Positions 37,500-48,512 of a DNA stretch of 64,000 nucleotides are shown one piece after another. The notes below the pieces were generated by a model. The model was not told the origin of the DNA. It saw nothing but the letters and a program-made list of their open reading frames with translations, and ran no database searches. Origin of the DNA: Mesorhizobium tamadayense (GTDB taxonomy: Bacteria > Pseudomonadota > Alphaproteobacteria > Rhizobiales > Rhizobiaceae). The stretch covers positions 1-64,000 of the forward strand of contig NZ_RQXT01000004.1 of the NCBI RefSeq assembly GCF_003863365.1, given 5' to 3'. A program made the translations under genes and the position numbers. Position 1 is the stretch's first letter; each line of letters starts with the position of its first letter.

Positions 37500-37530
37500 A
37501 AATGGCCGGGCTCGCCCCGGCCATTTCTTT
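37500..37530 (+). terminator. Rho-independent terminator after the binding-protein gene
   Basis: AAATGGCCGGG (37500-37510) pairs with CCCGGCCATTT (37516-37526) over a 5-nt loop, then CTTTTGG. The dyad also works on the minus strand for the convergent mccA gene, ending 40 bp away. Confidence 0.85.
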
Positions 37531-37569
37531 TGGTCTGGGTCGGCGCTGTTCAGCCTGCCGCTCGAGGCT

Positions 37570-39531
<1,962 letters not shown>

Positions 39532-39574
39532 GGAGCCTCCGCAACCGGAACTTGCCTCGTGCGCCGGCGATCCT

Positions 39575-39615
39575 TCGCGCCCCCCTCTGTCCTGCCGGAG
39601 GCGCTGTCCCGCCAG
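39575..39615. repeat. Fragment of the long inverted repeat family
   Basis: GCGCCCCCCTCTGTCCTGCC followed by GGAGGCGCTGTCCCGCC matches one arm of the repeats at 15135-15288 and the neighbouring GCGCTGTCCCGCC at 15286-15300. The other arm is missing. Confidence 0.55.
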
Positions 39616-39646
39616 CCTCTCCAGGCAGTCAAGTTATTGGAATCGC

Positions 39647-40192
39647 TCATACAGCTCGGGCTCCTCCAAGCGCAGCGACGGCTTCTCTGTATAGCTTCGC
39701 CGTTTGCTCGTCGAAGCAGCAGAAAATAACGCTTTCCGGCACGCTGTTCTGTTGCGTGAAAGCATTCACGGTACCAACGGCAATCCCGGTCGCCTCGTCC
39801 TTCGGAAAGCGGTAGACGCCGGTGGAGATTGCCGGGAAGGCGATCGTTTGACAGCTATGGTCGCGGGCGATTTCGAGCGAGCGCCGGTAGCAGGAGGCAA
39901 GCAGCTCGGCCTCGCCCTTGCCGCCGCCCTGCCAGACCGGGCCGACGGTGTGGATCACGTAGCGTGCCGGCAGCCTGTAGCCCTTTGTTAGCTTGGCATC
40001 GCCGGTTCTGCAGCCGTTGAGCGTCCGGCATTCGGCCAGAAGCTCCGGGCCGGCGGCGCGGTGGATGGCGCCGTCGACGCCGCCGCCGCCGAGCAGCGAG
40101 GAATTGGCGGCATTGACGATGGCGTCGACCTTGAGCTTGGTGATGTCGCCGGTGTGAATACGGATCCTGTCGCTGATCTCACTCATGGTCAC
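39647..40192 (-). CDS. Macrodomain O-acetyl-ADP-ribose deacetylase
   Basis: 181 residues from a GTG at 40192 overlapping the mccB stop (GTGA); ATG 40186 is an alternative. A complete MacroD/YmdB-type domain: [23 protein letters not shown] (phosphate and adenine loops, residues about 22-44), the [22 protein letters not shown] strand, and [12 protein letters not shown]. It removes ADP-ribose or acetyl groups from ADP-ribose compounds or proteins. Placement between mccB and mccA in one transcription unit links it to acyl-CoA catabolism. Confidence 0.88.
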   Translation of the reverse strand: MTMSEISDRIRIHTGDITKLKVDAIVNAANSSLLGGGGVDGAIHRAAGPELLAECRTLNGCRTGDAKLTKGYRLPARYVIHTVGPVWQGGGKGEAELLASCYRRSLEIARDHSCQTIAFPAISTGVYRFPKDEATGIAVGTVNAFTQQNSVPESVIFCCFDEQTAKLYREAVAALGGARAV

Positions 40193-41796
40193 ATCCTGAA
40201 CACGCCGAACTTCGTCTCCTCAATCGGAGCATTGAGCGCGGCCGATAGGCTGAGCGCCAGCACCTCGCGCGTCCTGACCGGGTCGATGATGCCGTCGTCC
40301 CAGAGCCTTGCCGAGGAATAGAGCGGGTGGCCCTCATGCTCGTATTTCATCAGGATCGGCTTCCTGAATTTCGCTTCTTCCTCGGCGCTCCATTCACCGC
40401 CCTTGCGCTCGATGCCTTCGCGCTTGACCATGGCCAGCACGGTCGCCGCCTGCTCGCCGCCCATCACCGAGATGCGCGCGTTCGGCCACATCCACAGGAA
40501 GCGGGGCGAATAGGCGCGGCCGCACATGCCGTAATTGCCGGCGCCGAACGAGCCGCCGATGATCACGGTAAGCTTGGGCACGCATGCGGTGGCGACCGCC
40601 GTGACCAGCTTGGCGCCGTCCTTGGCGATGCCGCCGGCCTCGTATTTTCGCCCCACCATAAAGCCGGTGATGTTCTGCAGGAAGATCAGCGGAATGCCGC
40701 GCTGGCAGCAGAGCTCGATGAAATGCGTACCCTTCAGCGCGCTTTCCGAGAAGAGCACCCCATTGTTGCCGATTATGCCGACCGGCATGCCGTGCAGATA
40801 GGCAAAGCCGGTGACCAAGGTGGTGCCGTAATTCTGCTTGAACTCATCGAACTCCGAGCCGTCGACGAGACGCGCGATCACCTCGCGCGCGTCATAGGGT
40901 TGGCGCAAATCCGTCGGCACGATGCCGTAGAGTTCGTTCGGATCATGAAGCGGCGGTGCAGGTTTCTGCAGATTGAGCCTTACGGCCTTGTTCCGATTGA
41001 GGTTCCTGACGATGCGCCGGCAGATGGCCAAGGCGTGTTCGTCATCCATGGCGTAGTGGTCGGCGACACCGGAAAGCCTGGTGTGGACATCGGCGCCGCC
41101 GAGCTCCTCGGCGCTGACATCCTCGCCGGTGGCGGCCTTTACCAGCGGCGGGCCGCCGAGGAAAATGGTCGCCTGGTTGCGCACCATGATTGTCTCGTCC
41201 GACATCGCCGGGACATAGGCGCCGCCCGCCGTGCAGGAGCCCATCACGCAGGCGATCTGCGGGATGCCCGCCGCCGACATGTTGGCCTGGTTGTAGAAGA
41301 TGCGGCCGAAATGCTCGCGGTCCGGAAACACCTCGTCCTGGTTGGGCAGATTGGCGCCGCCGCTGTCGACCAGATAGACGCAAGGCAGATTGTTCTGCAG
41401 CGCGATCTCCTGCGCCCGCAAATGCTTCTTCACCGTCAGCGGATAATAGGTGCCGCCCTTCACCGTGGCGTCGTTGACGACGACCATCACCTCTCTGCCT
41501 TCGACGCGGCCGATGCCGGTGATGATGCCGGCGCACGGAATGTCCTCGCCATACATCGACCATGCCGCGAACTGGCCGATCTCGAGGAAGGGCGAGCCGG
41601 TGTCGAGCAATTGCGCCAATCTTTCGCGCGGCAACAGCTTGCCGCGCCCCTGGTGGCGCTCGCGAGCCTCGTCCGAGCCGCCGCGCTCGACGCTAGCCGC
41701 CTTCTCGGCGATGTCCTCGACCAGCGCCCGCATGCGCTCGGCATTGTTGCGGAAAGTGTCGGAGGCGGGGGATATCTGGGTGGTCAGAGCGGGCAT
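40189..41796 (-). CDS. mccB: Methylcrotonoyl-CoA carboxylase beta subunit
   Basis: 535 residues, the usual length. The carboxyltransferase fold has the crotonase-like oxyanion segments [16 protein letters not shown] and [16 protein letters not shown], and [16 protein letters not shown] sequence near the N-terminus. It transfers carbon dioxide from biotin on MccA to methylcrotonyl-CoA. The stop overlaps the macrodomain start. Upstream, hicAB in the opposite direction separates it from ivd, so it likely has its own promoter. Confidence 0.93.
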   Translation of the reverse strand: MPALTTQISPASDTFRNNAERMRALVEDIAEKAASVERGGSDEARERHQGRGKLLPRERLAQLLDTGSPFLEIGQFAAWSMYGEDIPCAGIITGIGRVEGREVMVVVNDATVKGGTYYPLTVKKHLRAQEIALQNNLPCVYLVDSGGANLPNQDEVFPDREHFGRIFYNQANMSAAGIPQIACVMGSCTAGGAYVPAMSDETIMVRNQATIFLGGPPLVKAATGEDVSAEELGGADVHTRLSGVADHYAMDDEHALAICRRIVRNLNRNKAVRLNLQKPAPPLHDPNELYGIVPTDLRQPYDAREVIARLVDGSEFDEFKQNYGTTLVTGFAYLHGMPVGIIGNNGVLFSESALKGTHFIELCCQRGIPLIFLQNITGFMVGRKYEAGGIAKDGAKLVTAVATACVPKLTVIIGGSFGAGNYGMCGRAYSPRFLWMWPNARISVMGGEQAATVLAMVKREGIERKGGEWSAEEEAKFRKPILMKYEHEGHPLYSSARLWDDGIIDPVRTREVLALSLSAALNAPIEETKFGVFRM

Positions 41797-41810
41797 TGAC
41801 GAACCTCAGA

Positions 41811-41831
41811 TGATATCATATTTTAGTATCA
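41811..41831. promoter_or_regulatory. AT-rich inverted repeat between mccB and hicA
   Basis: TGATA (41811-41815) and TATCA (41827-41831) are inverted around TCATATTTTAG, and TGATATCA is itself a perfect palindrome. The site is 15 bp upstream of mccB and 72 bp upstream of hicA. HicB-type antitoxins bind such dyads to repress hicAB, and binding here could also touch mccB expression. Confidence 0.4.
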
Positions 41832-41902
41832 CTTCGGGCTCTCGCCCTACTCCCCAAAGGAGCCGACTATCAGGGTAATCGATTTGGGGAGGGCGAAAAG
41901 CC

Positions 41903-42145
41903 ATGAAAGCAGCGCACCGGCAGACACTGGACAAAATCTTTGCCAATCCGGTCAGCACTTCGATCAAATGGCGAGATGTCGAAGCATTGTTGGTCGCGCT
42001 CGGCGCGCAAGTGTCGGAAGGGCGTGGATCGCGGGCGCGCTTCACGTTGCTTCGAGTGCATCGACCGCATCCATCGCCAGACACGAAAGCATATGTGGTC
42101 CGAGAGATCAGGACTTTCCTAATAGATTCAGGTGTTGAGCTATGA
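41903..42145 (+). CDS. hicA: HicA-family mRNA interferase toxin
   Basis: 80 residues. The dsRBD-like HicA fold is visible: KWRDVEALLVALGAQVSEGRGSR helices and strand, and the candidate catalytic His in VHRPHP (His53 or His56). The hairpin between GRGSR and HRPHP is about four residues shorter than in the rhizobial homologues I recall. HicA toxins cleave mRNA in translation-independent fashion until bound by HicB. The stop overlaps the hicB start by 4 bp (ATGA). GC content is lower than in neighbours. Confidence 0.85.
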   Translation: MKAAHRQTLDKIFANPVSTSIKWRDVEALLVALGAQVSEGRGSRARFTLLRVHRPHPSPDTKAYVVREIRTFLIDSGVEL

Positions 42146-42510
42146 AGCCCTACAAGGGATACCTGGGAACGATCGAGTTCGATGAAAACGACGTTGTGTT
42201 TCATGGTCGTATCATGGGCATTCGCGACATCTTCACATACGAAGCCAATTCGGCGGAAGAATTGCTGAAGGCTTTTCACGAATGCGTCGACGACTACCTC
42301 GAATTTTGCGCTGAACAGAACAAGGAAGCGGAAAAGCCTTTTTCCGGCAAACTCGCTCTGCGCACCACGCCGGAAGTCCATAGTCTTGTCAGCCGTGCGG
42401 CTTCCAGCGACGGGAAATCCATAAATCAATGGGTATCGGACACTCTCGCGGAAGCTGCCCGCAAGCGGATCGAGGAAGGCTCGACAAAGGTAACCAGCCG
42501 GGCGCACTAA
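42142..42510 (+). CDS. hicB: HicB-family antitoxin
   Basis: 122 residues. The N-terminal HicB domain ([22 protein letters not shown] strands, then the [22 protein letters not shown] helix) is a degenerate RNase H fold. The C-terminal 45 residues form an Arc/MetJ ribbon-helix-helix ([28 protein letters not shown]) that binds DNA. It neutralises HicA and represses the pair. Its stop overlaps the ivd stop by 2-3 bp on the other strand, so the two genes end tail to tail. Confidence 0.88.
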   Translation: MKPYKGYLGTIEFDENDVVFHGRIMGIRDIFTYEANSAEELLKAFHECVDDYLEFCAEQNKEAEKPFSGKLALRTTPEVHSLVSRAASSDGKSINQWVSDTLAEAARKRIEEGSTKVTSRAH

Positions 42511-43670
42511 ACCCCCTCCGCCATGATCTCGCGGCCGATCAGCCAGCGGCGGATCTCGCTGGTGCCGGCGCCGATCTCGTAGAGCTTGGCGTCGCGCAAA
42601 AGCCGCCCGGTGGGGTAGTCGTTGATGTAGCCGTTGCCGCCGAGCAGTTGAAGCGCGTCGAGCGCCATCTGCGTCGCCTTCTCGGCCGCGAACAGCACGC
42701 AGCCGGCTGCGTCCTTGCGCGTGGTCTCACCGCGGTCGCAGGCGGCCGCCACCGCATAGACGTAGGCGCGCGCGGCGTTCATCGTCGTGTACATATCGGC
42801 GAGCTTGCCCTGCACCAGCTGGAAGCTGCCGATCGGCTGGCCGAACTGCTTGCGCTCGTGCACGTAAGGCACCGCCACGTCGAGGCACGCCGCCATCAGC
42901 CCGATCGGCCCGCCGGAGAGCACGGCACGCTCATAGTCGAGCCCTGACATCAGCACCTCGACGCCGCGCCCTTCCTCGTGCAGCACGTTGTCGAACGGCA
43001 CCTCGACATTCTCGAACACCAACTCGCCGGTGTTGGAGCCGCGCATGCCGAGCTTGTCGAGTTTCTGTGCCACCGAAAACCCGGCAAAGGTCTTTTCAAC
43101 GATGAAGGCGGTGATGCCGCGCGACTGGCGCTCCGGGTCGGTCTTGGCATAGACCACCAGCGTTTCGGCATCCGGCCCGTTGGTTATCCACATTTTCGAG
43201 CCGTTGAGCACATAGCGGTCGTTGCGCTTCTCGGCACGCAGGCGCAGCGACACCACGTCCGAGCCGGCGCCGGTCTCCGACATCGCCAGCGCCCCGACCT
43301 TTTCGCCGCTGCACAGCGGCGGCAGGTATTTTTCCTTCTGCGCCGTCGTTGCCCAGCGGTTGATCTGGTTGACACAGAGATTGGAATGCGCCCCGTAGGA
43401 AAGGCCGACCGAGGCGGACGCGCGGGAGATTTCTTCCATTGCAACCACATGCGCCAGATAGCCCATGCCTGAGCCGCCGAAATCCGAATCGGCGGTGATG
43501 CCGAGCAGGCCGAGCGCGCCGAGCTCGGCCCACAGATGCGCCGGGAAATCGTTCGAACGGTCGATATCGGCCGCGATCGGCGCGATCCTGTCCTGGGCGA
43601 AGCGCCGCACGGTGTCGCGCAGCGCCTCGATATCGGCATCAAGCCCGAAGTTCAGCGTGCCCGTGTACAT
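42507..43670 (-). CDS. ivd: Isovaleryl-CoA dehydrogenase
   Basis: 387 residues, GGAGG before the ATG. An acyl-CoA dehydrogenase with the FAD-binding [11 protein letters not shown] and KMWITNG segments. The catalytic Glu is at residue 247 in [12 protein letters not shown], the position characteristic of isovaleryl-CoA dehydrogenase rather than the C-terminal site of medium-chain enzymes. It oxidises isovaleryl-CoA to 3-methylcrotonyl-CoA, the substrate of MccAB. Electrons would pass by ETF to the ETF-QO encoded at 29-30.6 kb. Confidence 0.93.
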   Translation of the reverse strand: MYTGTLNFGLDADIEALRDTVRRFAQDRIAPIAADIDRSNDFPAHLWAELGALGLLGITADSDFGGSGMGYLAHVVAMEEISRASASVGLSYGAHSNLCVNQINRWATTAQKEKYLPPLCSGEKVGALAMSETGAGSDVVSLRLRAEKRNDRYVLNGSKMWITNGPDAETLVVYAKTDPERQSRGITAFIVEKTFAGFSVAQKLDKLGMRGSNTGELVFENVEVPFDNVLHEEGRGVEVLMSGLDYERAVLSGGPIGLMAACLDVAVPYVHERKQFGQPIGSFQLVQGKLADMYTTMNAARAYVYAVAAACDRGETTRKDAAGCVLFAAEKATQMALDALQLLGGNGYINDYPTGRLLRDAKLYEIGAGTSEIRRWLIGREIMAEGV

Positions 43671-43683
43671 GGCGTTCCTCCGT

Positions 43684-43729
43684 GCGCATGACCCGAAATC
43701 GACTTCGATTTTCGGAGCGGATCATGCGC
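43684..43729. repeat. Palindromic repeat GCGCATGA...TCATGCGC
   Basis: GCGCATGACCCGAAATCGAC then TTCGATTTTCGGAGCGGATC and ATGCGC. The terminal dyad is perfect and the inside is GAAATCGACTTCGATTTTC. It is related to the repeat at 10531-10598 and lies between tetR and ivd. Confidence 0.65.
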
Positions 43730-43741
43730 GAAATCAAAGTG

Positions 43742-44371
43742 CTACCGCATCCTTAATTGGCGCGCGTCGCTGTAGGCGATCTTCGCGCCGACGAGCCTCA
43801 TTGTCATCGAAAGATATGTCGTGGTGACTTCGGCGATCGACAGCCGCTCGCCCGGGCGGAACCAGACGATGACGCCGGTCATCATCTGGATCAGCGCCAT
43901 GGCGGTCAGCCCGACATCGTCGATCTCGAACGCACCGGCTTCCGCGCCGTCGCGCAGGATCGCGCGCAATTCCTTCTCATAGGCAGTGCGCAGCTTGAGG
44001 ATCTGCGTCAGCCGCTCATGCGAGAGGCTGCGCAATTCCATGTTGGAGACATGGGTGGCGTGCCGCCGCTCGATATGGAACGCGATGTGGTTCTCAACAT
44101 AGGCGGCAAGCCGGGCGACCGGATCGGGTGTGATGGGCCGCGCCGTACCCCAGGACTCCAGCAGGCCTTCCATATGCTCGCGCATCAGCGTGAACAGCAG
44201 CTCCTCCTTCGTCGGAAAGTAGCGGTAGAGCGCCGCGGCCTGCACGCCGACCTCGGCCGCGAGCTGGCGCATCGACATCGCCTCGTAGCCGAGACGCGCA
44301 ATGAGGCCGACCGCCGCCTCGCGGACGGCCGCCTCGGTTTTTTCCCCGTCTGAGCCTGTGGTGCGTGCCAT
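43742..44371 (-). CDS. TetR-family transcriptional regulator
   Basis: 209 residues from ATG 44371; earlier in-frame codons overlap the operator. The N-terminal HTH (AAVGLIARLGYEAMSMRQLAAEVGVQAAALYRYFPTKEEL, residues about 21-60) is canonical TetR, and the remainder an acyl-CoA-type ligand domain (TetR_C with many Leu/Met). It precedes ivd on the same strand by about 70 bp and is the natural candidate regulator of leucine or isovalerate catabolism. A GAACGTTC palindrome lies directly upstream. Confidence 0.85.
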   Translation of the reverse strand: MARTTGSDGEKTEAAVREAAVGLIARLGYEAMSMRQLAAEVGVQAAALYRYFPTKEELLFTLMREHMEGLLESWGTARPITPDPVARLAAYVENHIAFHIERRHATHVSNMELRSLSHERLTQILKLRTAYEKELRAILRDGAEAGAFEIDDVGLTAMALIQMMTGVIVWFRPGERLSIAEVTTTYLSMTMRLVGAKIAYSDARQLRMR

Positions 44372-44390
44372 GCCTGCCTCGATTGAGATA

Positions 44391-44418
44391 TTAATAAAAC
44401 GAACGTTCAATTAATTCA
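44391..44418. promoter_or_regulatory. Candidate TetR operator
   Basis: GAACGTTC (44401-44408) is a perfect 8-bp palindrome flanked by AT-rich imperfect arms, TTAATAAAAC and AATTAATTCA. It starts 20 bp upstream of the tetR ATG (44371). TetR proteins normally repress their own gene from such sites. Confidence 0.5.
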
Positions 44419-44426
44419 AGAGCCAA

Positions 44427-44472
44427 AATCTCCCCTCTCGGGGGGAGATGTCGCCGAAGGCGACAAAGGGGG
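44427..44472. repeat. Short repeat with GGGGGGAGAT and GTCGCCGAAGGCGAC
   Basis: ATCTCCCCTCTCGGGGGGAGAT is a palindrome, followed by GTCGCCGAAGGCGAC, another palindrome, then AAAGGGGGTCG. The second motif is shared with 26690-26710; the first resembles the arms at 52563-52592. Confidence 0.6.
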
Positions 44473-44547
44473 TCGTCTCGCGTGGAGCGCCAACCTCTTC
44501 TTCGAAAGGCCAAGGCACGTCGTGCCAGCCGAAGCGACCCCTATGGC

Positions 44548-44829
44548 CTACATAACGATCCTGAAGTCGGCGGGCACGTCGTCGTCGGCATCCTCGACCT
44601 CAACCTGCGAGACCAGCGCGCCGCGCGGTCCTTGCCAAAGCCGCTCGACCATGGCGGCGACCGCGGCATCGGCGCCGGCGACAAGCGCCATGACCGAGCC
44701 GTCGGGCTCGTTGCGCACCCAGCCCGTCACGCCAAGACGCACGGCTTCGCTGCGCGCCCAGACGCGGTAGCTCACGCCTTGCACCATGCCGGAAACGCGC
44801 GCCCGAACGGCTCTTTGGTTACTCTGCAT
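44548..44829 (-). CDS. acyP: Acylphosphatase
   Basis: 93 residues, the family length. The phosphate-binding loop reads GMVQGVSYRVW with the catalytic Arg, and the conserved Asn follows in GWVRNEPDGSV. It hydrolyses acyl phosphates such as acetyl phosphate or carbamoyl phosphate. Cytoplasmic single gene divergent from the MarR gene. Confidence 0.93.
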   Translation of the reverse strand: MQSNQRAVRARVSGMVQGVSYRVWARSEAVRLGVTGWVRNEPDGSVMALVAGADAAVAAMVERLWQGPRGALVSQVEVEDADDDVPADFRIVM

Positions 44830-44948
44830 CGTCCGCTCCGGAATCCTCTCCCATCAATCTGGAGCAGCATGGATCAAATGCAACGGGCTTCAAGGCAGGC
44901 GACCCCGTCGATTAAATCGGGACGCAATGTCTCTGAAAGGAGGTCTGC

Positions 44949-45467
44949 GTGCCGCACGAAGCCGTGGTCTATGAGATTCGTCGCTTCAACCGGTTCTACA
45001 CCGGCCTGATCGGGCTGCTTGATGAGACCCTGATACAGAGCCCTTACACGCTGACCGAAGCCCGCGTGCTGTTCGAGCTCGGACGCAAGCCCCGACCTGC
45101 CGGCGGTGGGGCCGGCTTCCTGGCGCGCATGTTTCACCTCGATCTTGCCCCGGTAGCGTCCGAGCTGGCCGGCGAGCTGCGCCTCGCCCCCGCCCATCTC
45201 ATGAGGGTGCTTCGGAAATTCACCGCCATGGGCCTGGCTGAAATGCGCGATGATCCAGAGAACGGGGGCCTAGAGAACGGGGGCCCGGAGAACGGGCTGC
45301 CCATTCTTTCGCTGACCATGCGGGGCAAGGCCGCGCTGGCCGATCTCGAGGCGGCGACGAACCGCGACCTTGCCCGCCTGATCGCCAAGCTCGAGGACAG
45401 GCAAGCCATGGAGCTTTCCGATGCGCTGAACCGCGTGACGCGCCTGCTGGAAACCGCAAGAATGTGA
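44949..45467 (+). CDS. MarR-family transcriptional regulator
   Basis: 172 residues from a GTG with an unusually complete Shine-Dalgarno, AAAGGAGGT at 44936-44944. A winged HTH (PVASELAGELRLAPAHLMRVLRKFTAMGLAE region) follows a helical dimerisation part. The beta-wing contains a 15-bp tandem repeat encoding ENGGL, ENGGP, ENGLP (45258-45302). There is also an insertion before the HTH (residues about 41-56). Target unknown; the divergent acylphosphatase is one candidate. Confidence 0.8.
   Translation: MPHEAVVYEIRRFNRFYTGLIGLLDETLIQSPYTLTEARVLFELGRKPRPAGGGAGFLARMFHLDLAPVASELAGELRLAPAHLMRVLRKFTAMGLAEMRDDPENGGLENGGPENGLPILSLTMRGKAALADLEAATNRDLARLIAKLEDRQAMELSDALNRVTRLLETARM
45258..45302. repeat. 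15-bp coding minisatellite in the MarR wing
   Basis: Three head-to-tail 15-bp units start at 45258, 45273 and 45288, each opening GAGAACGGG, with divergence in the last third of each unit. They add five residues per unit and keep the frame. Confidence 0.8.
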
Positions 45468-45578
45468 AATTGCCGATATGCTTCCCGAGAAGCGAATGTC
45501 GGCGAGATCTCAGGTTTCGTCAGGAGAAGCCGCTGCTCGCGCTCCGGTGTCACCTCAAGGCTACAAGTCGGGTTCCGA

Positions 45579-46685
45579 TCAGTTCCCCCGCGCTGCCGCC
45601 AGCGCGCCGGGCAGTTCCTCGGCGAAGATGTCGAGCTCGTGGTCGAGGCCGACGCTGACCCGGATGCAGCGGTCGAGCCGTGGCGCCATCGGCTTGCGGA
45701 TGAAGACATCGCGCGACAGCAGCGCCTGCATCACCTTCAGCGCGAAGGCGCCGTCGCGGCCGCAGTCTATTGCGACGAAATTGGTCGCGGACGGCAGCGG
45801 CTTCAGCCCGTTTTCCTCGGCGATGGCCGCAATGCGCCGGCGCCCGGCCGCCACGCGGGCCACCACCGAATTCAGATAGTCCTGGTCGGCAAGCGCCGCG
45901 ACGCAGGCGATCTGCGCCATGCGGCTGACGCCGTAGTGGTTGCGGATCTTCTCGAAGTCGCGGATTACTTCGGCCTCGGCCACCGCGTAGCCGCAGCGAA
46001 TGCCGGCCAGTCCGTAAGCCTTGGAGAAGGTGCGCATGCGCACGACGTTCGGTCGCTCGACATCGATCGGCGGCAGCGCCGAGGCCGGCCCCAGCTCGCC
46101 ATAGGCCTCGTCCAGCACCAGCATGGTGGTTTCCGGCAGCGCCTCGATGAAGCGGATGACGTCCGGCGCCTCCCACCAGCTCCCCATCGGATTGTCCGGA
46201 TTGGAGAGATAGACCAGCGGCGCCTCTTCCCGGCGGACCGCGGCAAGCAGCCCGTCGAGATTTTCCTTGTCGTTGGCGTAGGGCACAGTTACCAGCCGGC
46301 CGCCGACGCCGGCGATGTGGAAGTTGAAGGTGGGGTAGGCGCCAAGCGAGGTCACCACCGCGTCGCCTGGCGCGACATACATGCGCGCGACCAGGCCGAG
46401 CAGCCCATCAATGCCTTCGCCCACGACCACGTTGTCGACGCCGACATTGTGATGCGCGGCCGCCGCGACCTTCAGCTCGTAATTGTCGGGATCGCAATAC
46501 ATCCACTGGTCGCGCGCGACGCTCTCCATGCGGGCGATGACGCGCGGCGAGGGCCCGAAACTGCTTTCATTGGCGCCGATGCGAGCACGGAAAGGCCGGC
46601 CGCGGTCGCGCTCCTGCGCCTCCGGCCCGACGAACGGCACCGTGGTGGGAAGCGCTGCGATGACAGGCGTGAGGGGAGGGCGCAT
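45579..46685 (-). CDS. Pyridoxal phosphate aminotransferase, HisC-like
   Basis: 368 residues from ATG 46685. Fold type I aminotransferase with the PLP lysine in TFSKAYGLAGIRCGY, the LDEAYGEL strand with the pyridine-binding Asp, and the ANESSFGPSP substrate loop near the N-terminus. This places it in the histidinol-phosphate/aromatic aminotransferase group. Whether it serves histidine synthesis or an aromatic amino acid is not decided by sequence; the absence of his genes nearby is neutral. Single gene on the minus strand. Confidence 0.85.
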   Translation of the reverse strand: MRPPLTPVIAALPTTVPFVGPEAQERDRGRPFRARIGANESSFGPSPRVIARMESVARDQWMYCDPDNYELKVAAAAHHNVGVDNVVVGEGIDGLLGLVARMYVAPGDAVVTSLGAYPTFNFHIAGVGGRLVTVPYANDKENLDGLLAAVRREEAPLVYLSNPDNPMGSWWEAPDVIRFIEALPETTMLVLDEAYGELGPASALPPIDVERPNVVRMRTFSKAYGLAGIRCGYAVAEAEVIRDFEKIRNHYGVSRMAQIACVAALADQDYLNSVVARVAAGRRRIAAIAEENGLKPLPSATNFVAIDCGRDGAFALKVMQALLSRDVFIRKPMAPRLDRCIRVSVGLDHELDIFAEELPGALAAARGN

Positions 46686-46799
46686 GGCAAAGGGCTCGGT
46701 TGAGAGGAGGCCTCTTGCTAGCGTGAGCGACTGGTCCGCGCAAGTTGCGGGAGGGCGTTCAGGCTGGATTCTCCCGGCTCGTTTTGCTAGCGAGACAGG

Positions 46800-48223
46800 A
46801 TGAGCAACCGATTGCCGCCCGCCTGGGCAAAGTACCTGAAAACTCAACCCTCGGCTAAGGCAGCACCGCCGAAGGCTGCACTGCCGAAAGCCAAGACGCA
46901 GGCCGGTCCATCGCGAGCGCAGGCCGACGACATGCTGTTGAGGCAGGCGCAGACCTTCAGAAAGCTGAGCAACTGCCGGAGGCAGAGGAGCTATGTCTCC
47001 GTGTCCTGGCGCGTACGCCAAACCATCCGCTGGCTTTCTATATCCTGGGAACGCTCGGGCTCGGATACGACAACGAGAAAGCCTTACGGTATTTTGCCCG
47101 TGCGGTCGGAGAGGAGCCGCAAAATCCTTACTATCATCTTAGCCTCGGTGAAGCCTATCTGAGGCTCAGCGAATTCACGCCGGCAATCAGGCACTTTCAG
47201 CAAGCCCTGGCTTTGAAGCCGGATCTGGTGGAAGCGCTTTGCGCCTTGGGCGATGCTTATAATTCGTTTGATAGGGGAGAAATGGCGCTGCCGCTCTTTG
47301 AGAAGGCGCTCAAGATCGACCGAGATCATCCTGTGGCCCGGTTGGGGCTGCCCCGCGCGCTCGCAAGCCTCGGTCGTATGGACGAAGCCGCGGCACATCT
47401 GAAAGAGGCGATAGAACGGCGCATCGCCATGATCGAGACTTTCACGCCTGAACTGGTGGCTTCAAGGGCCGCTTATGGCAATCCGTCGGAGGTGCCTGTA
47501 TTCGTCGTCGGCATGCCTCGATCGGGCACGACGCTGACAGAGCAGATCTGTGCAAGCCATCCTGATGTTCATGGTGCGGGCGAGCTTAGCAAGCTTAGAC
47601 GAATAGCCAATGGGATCGGCCTCGCTGACCGATCCATCGCAAACCTGAGTGAATCGATCGCGACGATTACGCCCGATCTGGCCAAGACCTTGGCCGAAGA
47701 GCACCTCGCCCATCTGCGCGAGCGAGGTCCGCATGCGCTGCGAATTGTCGACAAGATGCCTCACAATTTCGAGATGATTGGCCTGATCGGCATTCTCTTT
47801 CCCAACGCGCGCATCATACATTGTCGTCACGATGCCATCGACAATTGCATCTCCTGCTTCGTCCTGCAATTCAATGAGGCGCATAGCTATAGTGCCGATC
47901 TCGAGACTCTGGGACTTTACTACCGGGAATACGATCGGCTGATGCGCCACTGGAACGAGGTTTTGCCGGGTCGCATCTTCGAAAATCGCTATGAGACGCT
48001 GATTGAAAATCAAGAGAAGCAGTCGCGCCGTCTCATAGATTATCTCGGACTGCCCTGGGACGATGCCTGCTTGCGCTTTTTTGAAAGGGGCGGCTCCGTA
48101 AATACCTACAGCAATTGGCAGGTCCGCCAGCCGATCTACAAGTCGTCCGTCAAGCGATGGAAGAATTACGAGAGCGAGATTCAACCGTTGATCGAGTCAT
48201 TGGGCGATCTTGCTGAGGTTTGA
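46800..48223 (+). pseudogene. TPR-sulfotransferase, frameshifted
   Basis: Two overlapping frames form one protein of about 470 residues. The first (from ATG 46800) has a Pro/Ala/Lys-rich start and ends off-frame near 46960. The second encodes TPR repeats (AEELCLRVLARTPNHPLAFYILGT and on) and then a sulfotransferase domain with PAPS loop VGMPRSGTTLTEQI and 3'-phosphate site CRHDAIDNCISCF. At about 46954-46960 one base is missing against the expected TTC-CAG-AAA. An intact C-terminal frame of 336 residues starts at 47213. GC content is lower than in neighbours, suggesting acquisition. Confidence 0.75.
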
Positions 48224-48455
48224 CCAGTATTTCCAGATAGCCGGCTTTCCCAGGAACCACGTAGTCAATTCCCACGCTCGCTCCTTTCGCTGAGAGTCCG
48301 CCTGCCGGTTCCAAACCCGGTCAAGAGACCAAGGGCGAAACTGCGGTCGAGCCTTGCCGACACATGGTCGCCGGGCACAGAAATTTTGACGGGTCGGATA
48401 TTGCCTCCGCAGGCAGATCGCGCCGCTGTGGAGATTGCTGAAGCGCCGATCACTT

Positions 48456-48512
48456 CGTCATCCTATGGCGGAGCAAGGAGCGGAGCGACGCGGCGCAGAC
48501 CATAGGATCCTG
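48456..48512. repeat. Palindromic intergenic repeat, CGTCATCC family
   Basis: CGTCATCCTATGGCGGAGCA at the left and CAGACCATAGGATCCTG at the right, with TCCTATGG/CCATAGGA as the outer dyad and GGAGCGGAGCGACG in the middle. It matches 50671-50728 in organisation. Confidence 0.7.
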
